A stretch of 64,000 bases of DNA, taken from contig CALMYW010000106.1 in the NCBI GenBank assembly GCA_937873665.1, positions 1 to 64,000 of the forward strand, in the 5' to 3' direction. The translations under genes were made by a program, and so were the position numbers. Positions 1 through 9,699 of the stretch are shown piece by piece; positions within the stretch are counted from its first letter, which is position 1; the number at the start of each line of letters is the position of its first letter. Origin of the DNA: an uncultured Sphingorhabdus sp. GTDB taxonomy: Bacteria > Pseudomonadota > Alphaproteobacteria > Sphingomonadales > Sphingomonadaceae. Under the pieces are notes generated by a model, which was not told the origin of the DNA, did no database searches, and saw only the letters and a program-made list of their open reading frames with translations.

Positions 1-2851
<2,851 letters not shown>

Positions 2852-3064
2852 GGAGTTGCTCAGCCTCGTCTATATCAAAATATTGGGCGCAATATCCGAC
2901 AACGAAAAGGCCGCATGGCATCGCCCCCGGATTCGGGATGCAACCAGCAGCCTTAGCGCGTCAGAAAACCTTATCTTTCAATTCGTTGGAGGCAATGCGC
3001 GTTTTGCCCCGATCCCGAAAGATAGGGTGGATAAGAAACCTTATAGGGTTTTGACCGATTGGGG

Positions 3065-3739
3065 TCAAGCCGAAGGGGCGCTTTTGACAAGCAGTTGCTC
3101 CATGGCTTGCGCAGCTTTCCTCGCGGCCCGTTTCAGGTTTGCACTGAAATCGCCCGCGCTATCGCCGTCCGCGCCGTCGGTTACCGCTTTGATGGCAGCC
3201 CAGGGCAGGCCGAGGACTTCGGCAGCCTGAGCGACGGCGGCCACTTCCATGTCGACAAGGTGAGTCCCCAACCGCTTGGCCAGTGCCTCTGCCGTTTCCG
3301 GGCATTCGAGAAATATGTCGCCGCTGGCGATGCTGGCATGCGGAAGGCCCAATCCGGGGTCAGGCATGGCGGCAAAGGCATGGTCGCGTGCCGCACCCAT
3401 CGGCCAGTCACCTGCGCGATAATGGGTGAAGCCGGATGTCTGTTGTGCACCATAATCGTGCTGGATGGCTTTTTCGATCCAGAAACAATCCCCTGATATC
3501 GGGCCGATCTGCCCGCACGTTCCTGTCATCGCGACCAAAGCTGTTTTAACGCCGGCATACCGCCCGACCGCCAGCGCGGCATTGACCTTGCCGAGGCCGC
3601 AGGTGACAATAGTGATCCGGACTCCGCCCGTTTCGACCACACGGACCGGTACCGGCTCGCCTTCGATGACACTACCCTGACCGGGGAGGAAGGCATCCGC
3701 TTCTTCGGGGAGCGCTGCGAGGAGTAGAACCTGCTTCAA
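3065..3739 (-). CDS. mtnN: 5'-methylthioadenosine/S-adenosylhomocysteine nucleosidase family protein
   Basis: A 224-residue enzyme of the PNP/UDP phosphorylase superfamily, which hydrolyses methylthioadenosine or S-adenosylhomocysteine to release adenine. Visible motifs are the early GLGKVNAA glycine-rich segment, SGDIF in the middle, VDMEVAAVAQ (ribose-binding Met-Glu) and the late TDGADG. The start appears to be TTG at 3739, overlapping the apt stop in TTGA, so the two genes are translationally coupled. The pairing makes sense: this enzyme releases adenine and Apt salvages it to AMP. A related phosphorylase specificity cannot be ruled out from sequence alone. Confidence 0.85.
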   Translation of the reverse strand: MKQVLLLAALPEEADAFLPGQGSVIEGEPVPVRVVETGGVRITIVTCGLGKVNAALAVGRYAGVKTALVAMTGTCGQIGPISGDCFWIEKAIQHDYGAQQTSGFTHYRAGDWPMGAARDHAFAAMPDPGLGLPHASIASGDIFLECPETAEALAKRLGTHLVDMEVAAVAQAAEVLGLPWAAIKAVTDGADGDSAGDFSANLKRAARKAAQAMEQLLVKSAPSA

Positions 3740-4272
3740 TGTCCGTCAAAGCCGATCAGGGCGGTCGGCTCGACGCCTGCTCGGCGAAGCTTATCCGCTC
3801 CACCAAGCTCGGGCAGGTCGACAATGAACAGTGCCTGCTCGACTACGCCGCCTGCCTGCCGGATCAATTCGATACCTGCCAGTGCGGTACCGCCTGTGGC
3901 GATCAGGTCATCGATCAGCACCACTTTCTGCCCGGGCTTCACCTGCCCTGTATGCAGCTCGATCCGGTCGGTGCCATATTCGAGTGCGTAGTCGATACCG
4001 ATTTTCTCGCCGGGCAGCTTTCCGGGTTTGCGCAGCATCAGCTTGCCGAGCCCCAGCGCATAGCTCAGTCCCGCCGCGACGATAAACCCTCGTGCCTCAA
4101 TCCCGGCGATCAGTTGCGTATCGGGCGCGACCAGCGCGGCCATCCGGTCGATGGTTTGCCGGAAGCCCTGCCCGTCGAGCAAAAGCGTCGAGACATCGCG
4201 AAACAATATGCCCGGTTTGGGATAATCAGGAATGGTGCGGATGAGCGCGGCGAGATCGGCATTTTTGGTCAT
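3736..4272 (-). CDS. apt: adenine phosphoribosyltransferase
   Basis: A 178-residue type I phosphoribosyltransferase that converts adenine and PRPP to AMP. It begins MTKNADLAALIRTIPDYPKP and carries the family FRDVSTLL segment, the AGIEARGF loop and the PRPP-binding signature VVLIDDLIATGGTA. A longer open frame reaches 4473 but would run through the rplL terminator and into rplL; ATG 4272 gives the family N-terminus, so that start was chosen. No strong ribosome-binding site precedes it. It is followed by mtnN with a 4-base overlap. It sits between rplL and rpoB, an unusual position inside the ribosomal/RNA polymerase cluster. Confidence 0.93.
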   Translation of the reverse strand: MTKNADLAALIRTIPDYPKPGILFRDVSTLLLDGQGFRQTIDRMAALVAPDTQLIAGIEARGFIVAAGLSYALGLGKLMLRKPGKLPGEKIGIDYALEYGTDRIELHTGQVKPGQKVVLIDDLIATGGTALAGIELIRQAGGVVEQALFIVDLPELGGADKLRRAGVEPTALIGFDGH

Positions 4273-4305
4273 GGTCGCTAAATGCCGTGCCCATTTTGAA
4301 AGAGC

Positions 4306-4341
4306 AAAGAAAAAGGGCGGCCCGCTTGCGCAGACCGCCCT
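4306..4341 (-). terminator. rho-independent terminator after rplL
   Basis: On the minus strand, AGGGCGG (4320-4314 complement side) pairs with CCGCCCT across a GC-rich loop and is followed by TTTTTCTTT. It lies between the rplL stop (4370) and the apt start (4272), so it should end most rplJL transcription before apt-mtnN-rpoB. Confidence 0.8.
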
Positions 4342-4369
4342 CTCAATTCCCCCGTCGGGGAAAAGTCGA

Positions 4370-4747
4370 TTACTTAAGGTCGACAGTGCCGCCAGCAGCA
4401 ACGATCTTCGCCTTGATGTCTTCGGCTTCAGCCTTCGACACGCCTTCCTTGATCGCCTTCGGAGCCGACTCAACCAGAGCCTTGGCTTCGGTGAGGCCCA
4501 GAGCGGTGATCGCGCGGACTTCCTTGATGACGGCGATCTTGTTGCCGCCGTCGCCGGTCAGGATGACGTCGAATTCGGTCTGCTCTTCAGCAGCCGGAGC
4601 AGCAGCGCCGCCTGCAGCAGGTGCAGCAACAGCAACAGCAGCGGCAGCCGAAACGCCCCACTTTTCTTCCAGAGCCTTGGCAAGGTCAGCAGCTTCCAAT
4701 ACGGTCAGCTTGCTCAGTTCTTCTACCAGCTTTTCAATATCAGCCAT
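4370..4747 (-). CDS. rplL: 50S ribosomal protein L7/L12
   Basis: A 125-residue ribosomal stalk protein. The N-terminal dimerisation domain ([20 protein letters not shown]) is followed by an Ala/Pro-rich flexible hinge and the C-terminal factor-binding domain ending GGTVDLK. The ATG at 4747 with GGAGTG about 10 bases upstream is preferred over a longer in-frame start at 4774. It follows rplJ by 69 bases and is followed by a strong terminator. Stalk composition (one L10 with several L7/L12) is family knowledge. Confidence 0.97.
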   Translation of the reverse strand: MADIEKLVEELSKLTVLEAADLAKALEEKWGVSAAAAVAVAAPAAGGAAAPAAEEQTEFDVILTGDGGNKIAVIKEVRAITALGLTEAKALVESAPKAIKEGVSKAEAEDIKAKIVAAGGTVDLK

Positions 4748-4816
4748 TTCAATAACACTCCAATTTCTATGCAATTCTACCCGCGCGATCGCTCGCCGCG
4801 CAGTGATGTGAAAAAA

Positions 4817-5332
4817 TTATGCGGCTTCCTTGGCGGCGTATGCGCCAAAAACCCGTGCCAGCTGTCCAGCAGGCGCCGAGATAACCTGCACAACCTTGGT
4901 AGCCGGGGCCTGGACAAGGCCGATCAGCTTGGCGCGCAGTTCATCGAGCGACGGCATGGAAGCCAGTGCCTTGACACCTTCGACATCGAGGACGGTCGAG
5001 CCCATCGCACCGCCGACAATTTCAAGCTTGTCGTTGGTCTTGGCGAATTCGACGGCAACCTTGGCGGCAGCCACCGGATCACCCGATGTGGCAATCGCAG
5101 TCGGGCCGGTCAGCAAATCGCTGAGCGGGCTGTACTGCGTGTCGTTCAATGCGATCTTGGCAAGGCGGTTCTTGGCGACCTTGTAGCCGGCACCCGCGTC
5201 ACGCATCTTCAAACGAAGGTCGGTCGACTGTGCGACGGTCAGACCCAGATTACGGGTGACCACGACAACCGCGGCTTCGTTAAAGGTTGCATTCAGCGCA
5301 GCAACCGCTTCGGTCTTTTCAGAACGGTTCAT
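4817..5332 (-). CDS. rplJ: 50S ribosomal protein L10
   Basis: A 171-residue L10, the stalk base that binds 23S rRNA and anchors the L7/L12 dimers. It starts [17 protein letters not shown] and ends in an alanine-rich tail (GAYAAKEAA). The length is normal for the family. rplJ and rplL form a pair; in most bacteria rplKA directly precede them, but here chrA lies immediately upstream and rplKA are 6 kb away. The long structured leader upstream (5333-5560) is consistent with autogenous L10 control. Confidence 0.97.
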   Translation of the reverse strand: MNRSEKTEAVAALNATFNEAAVVVVTRNLGLTVAQSTDLRLKMRDAGAGYKVAKNRLAKIALNDTQYSPLSDLLTGPTAIATSGDPVAAAKVAVEFAKTNDKLEIVGGAMGSTVLDVEGVKALASMPSLDELRAKLIGLVQAPATKVVQVISAPAGQLARVFGAYAAKEAA

Positions 5333-5560
5333 GCATTACTCCAATCACAGGATTGGCTTTTGAAGGCCAACCCAACACGTTTTCGTTGGTTTCGGTACCA
5401 GCCCGATCCCCCACCCAACCACCCATGACCATACCCTGTTTGGGAGGTCGGGTGGGGGAGCGGGCCGGTGCCGCTACCGTTGAAAAGCCAATGGCTTTTC
5501 AACCAACACAAAAGTCCGTGGGGAAGGTTCATAGCTGCGAGCAGCCGGAGACACGCTAGG
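5333..5560 (-). promoter_or_regulatory. structured rplJ leader (candidate L10 autoregulatory leader)
   Basis: The 364-base gap between chrA and rplJ has no convincing gene. On the minus strand it holds a perfect 11-bp stem with a 3-base loop (5479-5503, GTTGAAAAGCC against GGCTTTTCAAC), then a long GC-rich pairing of 5450-5465 with 5401-5416 (15 of 16 positions complementary), ending about 70 bases before rplJ. L10 leaders that bind the L10-L7/L12 complex are known as a class; membership here is inferred from position and structure, not from a covariance match. Nothing else definite was seen in 5561-5696. Confidence 0.5.
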
Positions 5561-5696
5561 CGTGCCTTGAATGAGTCTATCCCCGTCTAGGCTGGAAATT
5601 AAGACCGGCAAATTCCGGTCACCAACTGTCTCGGACGGTGACATGGAGGGCGAACCCTCCGGTCGGAGGCGGCCATTAGCAGCTATGCGGCAAGAG

Positions 5697-7058
5697 TCAA
5701 GCCGCGAGCAGGTGCAGGGCCAACCCGGCCCCGGCGCAAATGGCCAGCGTGCGGATGATTCCCCATTTGAAACCGAACAACATGGCTGCGGCGGCAACGC
5801 CTATGGCCAGCGCCGTCAAATCCAGCGAGGCCCAGTCTGGCCACCAGATCGAACCAACGCCGATATCGGCCTGACCAACCTTGCGGAACAGCACATGCAG
5901 CGCGAACCAGAGCGAAAGGTTGGCAATCACCCCGACAACCGCCGCCGTTATCGCGGCCAGGCTGCCCTGCAACCAACCAATGCTGCGCATCCGATCCATC
6001 AGGGGTGCCAGCGCAAATATCCACAGAAAGCAGGGGGCGAAGGTGACCCAGGTGGTGAGGCCTGCCGCGAGCAGACCGGCTGTCCAAGCATCAAACGGTT
6101 CGGGCGCGCGGAAGCCTGCGAGGAAGCCGACAAACTGCGTCACGAGGATCAGCGGACCCGGCGTGGTTTCCGCAAGGCCCAGCCCATCCGCCATCTCGCC
6201 TGCGCTCAACCAGCCAAAACCGGTAACTGCCTCTTGCGCCATATAGGCCAGCACGGCATAGGCGCCGCCAAAGGTGACGATCGCCAGTTGCGAGAAGAAG
6301 CTGCCGACTTTCCAAAGGACATGTTCCTGCCCCAGCGTCAGCAGGATGACGATCATGGGGGCGGTCCAGATGATACCCCAGATAAGGACTGTTTTGAGGA
6401 GGTGGCCCGCAATTCCATACCGCAGCCCTGAGCCTGTCGAAGGGTGTCCTTCAGCGGCAGCGCCAACCTTGAAACGCCCTTCGACAGGCTCAGGGCTGCG
6501 GTGATTATCGCGAAGAAAGATGGCACCTGCCACCCCCGCCGCCAATATCAGCAACGGAAAAGGAATGTGCAGCGCAAACAGCGCAACGAAGGCCGCAATC
6601 GAGATTGCCCGTTTGGCAGGCGTGGTCAATGCCTTGCCACCTATCCGCAACAATGCCTGCACGACTATTGCCAGTACGGCGGCCTTGATGCCGAAAAAAA
6701 GCCCTTGCAACCATTCGACCTGCATCGACAGCACGTAAAGGGCCGACAGCCCCAGCATTACAGTCGCGCCGGGGATCACGAACAATAGCCCCGCGATCAG
6801 CCCGCCCGGTGTTCCATGCAGCCGCCAACCGATCCAGGCCGCCAGTTGCTGTGCTTCTGGCCCGGGCAGCAGATGACACAGGTTCAATGCCTGCAGATAT
6901 TCGTCTTCGGAAACCCACTGCTTCCGGTCGACCACTTCCTCGTGCATCAGCGCGATCTGGCCGGCAGGTCCGCCAAAGCTGATCAGGCCGATCCTGCCGA
7001 ACAGCCGGGTCAGTTCACCAAGGGAAACGGGAATCGATTGGGCGTCTTTCACAAGCAT
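5697..7058 (-). CDS. chrA: chromate transporter, ChrA (CHR) family
   Basis: A polytopic membrane protein of about 453 residues with two CHR domains, which exports chromate (possibly with sulfate) across the inner membrane. The first half carries GLISFGGPAGQIALMHEEVV and LPGPEAQQLA; the second half repeats the pattern with IVTFGGAYAVLAYM and ETTPGPLILVTQFVGF. The linker between the halves (about residues 187-214) is encoded by an in-frame two-armed repeat element at 6420-6501, giving RSPEPVEG and STGSGLR. The start is uncertain: GTG 7073, ATG 7058 or GTG 7052, the last having AGGAG seven bases upstream. It lies between the ribosomal genes rplA and rplJ; its substrate is inferred from family only. 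Confidence 0.9.
   Translation of the reverse strand: MLVKDAQSIPVSLGELTRLFGRIGLISFGGPAGQIALMHEEVVDRKQWVSEDEYLQALNLCHLLPGPEAQQLAAWIGWRLHGTPGGLIAGLLFVIPGATVMLGLSALYVLSMQVEWLQGLFFGIKAAVLAIVVQALLRIGGKALTTPAKRAISIAAFVALFALHIPFPLLILAAGVAGAIFLRDNHRSPEPVEGRFKVGAAAEGHPSTGSGLRYGIAGHLLKTVLIWGIIWTAPMIVILLTLGQEHVLWKVGSFFSQLAIVTFGGAYAVLAYMAQEAVTGFGWLSAGEMADGLGLAETTPGPLILVTQFVGFLAGFRAPEPFDAWTAGLLAAGLTTWVTFAPCFLWIFALAPLMDRMRSIGWLQGSLAAITAAVVGVIANLSLWFALHVLFRKVGQADIGVGSIWWPDWASLDLTALAIGVAAAAMLFGFKWGIIRTLAICAGAGLALHLLAA
6420..6501. repeat. two-armed palindromic repeat (family A, copy 1), inside chrA
   Basis: The left arm at 6420-6445 and the right arm at 6477-6501 are near-perfect inverted copies built on ctgagcctgtcgaaggg, separated by about 30 bases. 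The same unit recurs at 41444, 50584 and 52253. Here it lies in frame inside the chrA coding sequence and adds about 28 residues. Confidence 0.85.
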
Positions 7059-7220
7059 GCTCCTTTCGCCCACGCAAAGGCGCGGTCAAAATGGCAACGC
7101 TTGAGCTATCGTGTCTGCGACAGCTTGACCGGGAGGTCGCTTTGCCCCGGTCCGCGTCGACTATCAACGCAGGCGGGGGCTCGCAATATATTTGTGACAC
7201 TTCCCGACCAAATTTGGAGG

Positions 7221-7448
7221 TTAGGCGTGGGCAGCATCCTGCATCAAAAGCGTGTTTGCCTGCTGCATAGCCTGCTTTTCTGCTTCGGCCTTGGCACGTG
7301 ATGCAATCACGCCTTCGGCTTTTTCGGCCATGTCGTTCCAGGTGTCACGTGCCACCAGATGGCGTTCGCGGACATTGGCGAGGGTTGCAGCCTCAGCATC
7401 GCGCGCGGCCTGGGCGGCGCGCTCGCGGTAGAATTCAACGGTAGCCAT
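7221..7448 (-). CDS. small hypothetical protein downstream of the infA-like gene
   Basis: A 75-residue, highly charged, alanine-rich protein predicted to be mostly helical (FYRERAAQAARDAEAATLAN at the start). It has no signal peptide, membrane segment or recognised motif. ATG 7448 has AGGAG nine bases upstream. It is the third gene of the csp-infA-like operon, 21 bases after the IF-1-like gene. I do not recognise a function. Confidence 0.7.
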   Translation of the reverse strand: MATVEFYRERAAQAARDAEAATLANVRERHLVARDTWNDMAEKAEGVIASRAKAEAEKQAMQQANTLLMQDAAHA

Positions 7449-7469
7449 TTCGAACGGCTCCTTTCTGGA

Positions 7470-7727
7470 TCAGCGGCGCATATTGCGTGGGCCGGGGCCG
7501 ACGCCGGGGGTGCGCTCGCGGAAAATGATACGCCCTTTGGAGAGGTCATAGGGTGTCATTTCGACATGGACGCGGTCGCCCACGACGGAGCGGATGCGGA
7601 ATTTCCGCATCTTCCCCGCCGTGTAAGCGATTATCCGGTGCTCGTTTTCCAGCACGACGCCAAAGCGGCCATCGGGCAGGATTTCATCGATTACACCTTC
7701 GAGCGTCAGTAGCTCTTCTTTGGCCAA
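7470..7727 (-). CDS. translation initiation factor IF-1 family protein (divergent, C-terminally extended)
   Basis: An 85-residue S1-like OB-fold protein with the IF-1 core: MAKEELL at the start, the central HTAGKMRK-like segment (here [12 protein letters not shown]) and ELTPYDLxKGRI-like region (here [12 protein letters not shown]). Classical alphaproteobacterial IF-1 is about 72 residues; this one has a basic tail ending PGPRNMRR and many substitutions in the first strand pairs. It seems to start at TTG 7727, only two bases after the csp stop and without a visible ribosome-binding site, so translation is probably coupled to csp. It may be a paralogue of the canonical infA, which is not in this window. 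Confidence 0.85.
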   Translation of the reverse strand: MAKEELLTLEGVIDEILPDGRFGVVLENEHRIIAYTAGKMRKFRIRSVVGDRVHVEMTPYDLSKGRIIFRERTPGVGPGPRNMRR

Positions 7728-7729
7728 AC

Positions 7730-7939
7730 TTAGTCAGCCGCCGAAAGGTTGACGGCAGCTTTCTTGCCGTCGCGGCCAGCTTCAACTTCGTAGTTGAGGC
7801 GCTGGTCCTTATCGAGCGAAGACATGCCGGCTGCCATCACGGCAGTGATGTGGACAAAGCTGTCATCGCCGCCGCCATCGGGCGCGATAAAGCCATAGCC
7901 TTTTTCGGTATTGAAGAATTTTACGGTGCCTGTGGTCAT
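7730..7939 (-). CDS. cold-shock domain protein (CspA family)
   Basis: A 69-residue single cold-shock domain that binds single-stranded nucleic acid, probably an RNA chaperone. It shows the RNP-1 motif KGYGFI (residues 13-18) and RNP-2-like DSFVHI (about residues 26-31). ATG 7939 has AAGGA seven bases upstream. It is the first gene of a three-gene minus-strand operon with the IF-1-like gene and a small hypothetical protein. The 228 bases upstream may include a regulatory 5'UTR, as in many csp genes, but no specific structure was identified. Confidence 0.92.
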   Translation of the reverse strand: MTTGTVKFFNTEKGYGFIAPDGGGDDSFVHITAVMAAGMSSLDKDQRLNYEVEAGRDGKKAAVNLSAAD

Positions 7940-8147
7940 TGGTCGTTCCTTTCACGAAACTATTGCCCGCGCGGCAACAGCGCCGCACGGGGAAGCCAGG
8001 GTCGTGTGAGAAAAGACGTTGCGCGTGCCAGACCGGTCCGTTGGACTTGGCCCGAATTGCACCTCAAATTTCCGTCGCGTTCGACGATAGCATCCTGTGT
8101 ATAACATAAGTCGTGCAATATGGCAAACGGCCTTGCAGCAAAGCGCT

Positions 8148-8166
8148 CTCTACTCCATAAGTAGAG
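8148..8166 (+). promoter_or_regulatory. perfect inverted repeat abutting the Rrf2 regulator start (candidate operator)
   Basis: CTCTACT, five bases, then AGTAGAG form a perfect 7+7 palindrome ending one base before the ATG of the Rrf2-family gene. Its position fits autoregulation by that protein. Operator function is inference. Confidence 0.45.
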
Positions 8167-8167
8167 A

Positions 8168-8599
8168 ATGCTTTCGCAGAAAACCCGCTACACCATCCGC
8201 GCGCTGATGCATCTGGCGGACAAATACCAGCAGGGGCTGGTGCCGCTGACGGACATTGCCGAGGCGCAGAATATCCCGGCCAAATTCCTGACCGTGATAT
8301 TGTCGGAAATGAGCCGCGCGGGATTGGTCTTGTCGCAGCGCGGGCGCGATGGCGGCTATGAGCTGGCGCTGCCACCAGTCGATATCAGCTATGGCGACAT
8401 CATCCGCATCAGCCGCGGCTCGCTCGCGCTCGTCCCTTGCGCCAGCCGCTTCGCGCATGAGAAATGCAAGAATTGTCTGGAGGAAAGCGACTGCAGGATG
8501 CGCGCGCTGATGCTCAAGGTGCGCGATGAAACCGCAGCGGTGCTCGACCGGATTTCGCTGGCCGATCCGATCGATATGGGCGTGATGGCAGAGGGCTGA
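8168..8599 (+). CDS. Rrf2-family transcriptional regulator with four cysteines
   Basis: A 143-residue dimeric winged-helix regulator. The N-terminal helix-turn-helix (KTRYTIRALMHLA, IPAKFLTVILSEMSRAGLV, SQRGRDGGYELA wing) is clear. Cysteines at 91, 100, 103 and 109 cluster where IscR-like members ligate an Fe-S cluster, so redox or iron-sulfur sensing is plausible. It lies 148 bases upstream of a TauE/SafE gene in the same direction, suggesting control of sulfur-compound export. A perfect palindrome directly precedes its start codon. Confidence 0.9.
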   Translation: MLSQKTRYTIRALMHLADKYQQGLVPLTDIAEAQNIPAKFLTVILSEMSRAGLVLSQRGRDGGYELALPPVDISYGDIIRISRGSLALVPCASRFAHEKCKNCLEESDCRMRALMLKVRDETAAVLDRISLADPIDMGVMAEG

Positions 8600-8707
8600 G
8601 GGTAGCTTCGCTCTCCTTCATAACCCACCCCAGCAAAGCCCCGCTTTATCGCACCCAAGCCTTACCCCCATTGTCTAGCGCAATGGTTGACATAATCTCG
8701 CCCCCAG

Positions 8708-8728
8708 CCCGTGGCGATTCGCCGCGGG
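8708..8728 (+). promoter_or_regulatory. GC-rich hairpin in the tauE leader
   Basis: CCCGTGGCG and CGCCGCGGG pair in a 9-bp stem with one G-T wobble and a 3-base loop. The hairpin ends just before the AGGAG that serves the TauE/SafE start at 8748, so it could affect transcription or translation. It does not match a riboswitch class I can name. Confidence 0.35.
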
Positions 8729-8747
8729 GTGTCAGGAGCCGTGCCTT

Positions 8748-9524
8748 ATGTTCGACTTTCTCTGGTCCATCGATTGGAACGCGCTGCTGCCCTTTATAGC
8801 TATCGGTTTCGCAGCCCAGCTGGTCGATGGCGCGCTCGGCATGGCCTTTGGCGTAATCTGCTCGACCTTGCTGGTCAGCGTGATGGGAGTTGCCCCGGCG
8901 CGCGCCTCGGCCGGTGTGCATCTCGTCGAGATGTTCACCACTGGCGCCTCGGGGATGAGCCATGTGCTCCACAAAAATGTCGACTGGAAACTGTTCGCGC
9001 GGATTGCGGTACCGGGGGTGATCGGCGGCGCGCTCGGCGCCTATGTGCTGTCAAATATCCATGCAGAGGTCGCGCGGCCGTTGGTGATGCTCTACCTCAC
9101 CTGCCTTGGCTTTTATCTGCTCTACAAGGCGATCAGCTACCCGCAAATGCCGAAGGCGAAGGATGCCAAGGTCACGGTACCGCTGGGGCTGATCGGCGGC
9201 TTCCTTGATGCCTCGGGCGGGGGCGGATGGGGGCCGGTGGTGACATCGAACCTCCTCATCCAGGGCACCGATCCGCGCAAGACGGTGGGCACGGTAAACA
9301 CCGCCGAATTCTTCCTGACCTTCACCGTCTCGGCGATGTTCCTCTACACGATCGGGATTGAGGCGTTCACGCAAGTGACTGGCGGCTTGCTGGTCGGCGG
9401 GCTGCTGGCTGCGCCGTTGGGGGGCTATATCGCAAAGCGCGTGCCGCCCAAGACCTTGCTGCTGATGGTGGGTATCGTGCTTACGGCGACCAGCCTGTTC
9501 AGCCTGTATAAGGCGCTGAGTTAA
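8748..9524 (+). CDS. sulfite exporter TauE/SafE family membrane protein
   Basis: A 258-residue inner-membrane protein with about eight hydrophobic segments and the two-repeat TauE/SafE pattern. The first repeat has GFAAQLVDGALGMAFGV near residue 20; the second has LGLIGGFLDASGGGGWGPV near 145. Members export sulfite, sulfoacetate or related organosulfur anions; the substrate here is not determined. The Rrf2-type regulator upstream supports a sulfur or redox theme. ATG 8748 has AGGAG nine bases upstream. Confidence 0.88.
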   Translation: MFDFLWSIDWNALLPFIAIGFAAQLVDGALGMAFGVICSTLLVSVMGVAPARASAGVHLVEMFTTGASGMSHVLHKNVDWKLFARIAVPGVIGGALGAYVLSNIHAEVARPLVMLYLTCLGFYLLYKAISYPQMPKAKDAKVTVPLGLIGGFLDASGGGGWGPVVTSNLLIQGTDPRKTVGTVNTAEFFLTFTVSAMFLYTIGIEAFTQVTGGLLVGGLLAAPLGGYIAKRVPPKTLLLMVGIVLTATSLFSLYKALS

Positions 9525-9537
9525 CATCGATTCAATT

Positions 9538-9624
9538 CGTCACCCCCGCGAAGGCGGGGGGCCATCACCGGTGTTGGAAATTTCATCGGCTGGCGATGGA
9601 TTCCCGCCTTCGCGGGAATGACGA
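9538..9624. repeat. two-armed palindromic repeat (family B, copy 1)
   Basis: Two short hairpins of ccgcgaaggcgg type face each other across about 45 bases (cgtcacccccgcgaaggcgg and attcccgccttcgcgggaat). A second copy lies at 46161. It fills the gap between the TauE and symporter genes. Confidence 0.75.
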
Positions 9625-9699
9625 AGCATTGCTTTACAGCGCGGCTTGCAATCGCATTCCCAATAGGCTTTCACTCCCTCCCAGGGGGAACGCGCAAAA

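Noticed and set aside
4273..4473. Longer apt reading frame
   Set aside because: It would run through the rplL terminator and into rplL; the APRT family start lies at ATG 4272.
8700..8747. Possible SAM-type riboswitch before tauE
   Set aside because: Only a simple hairpin is present; the conserved loop and pseudoknot bases of SAM-II are missing.
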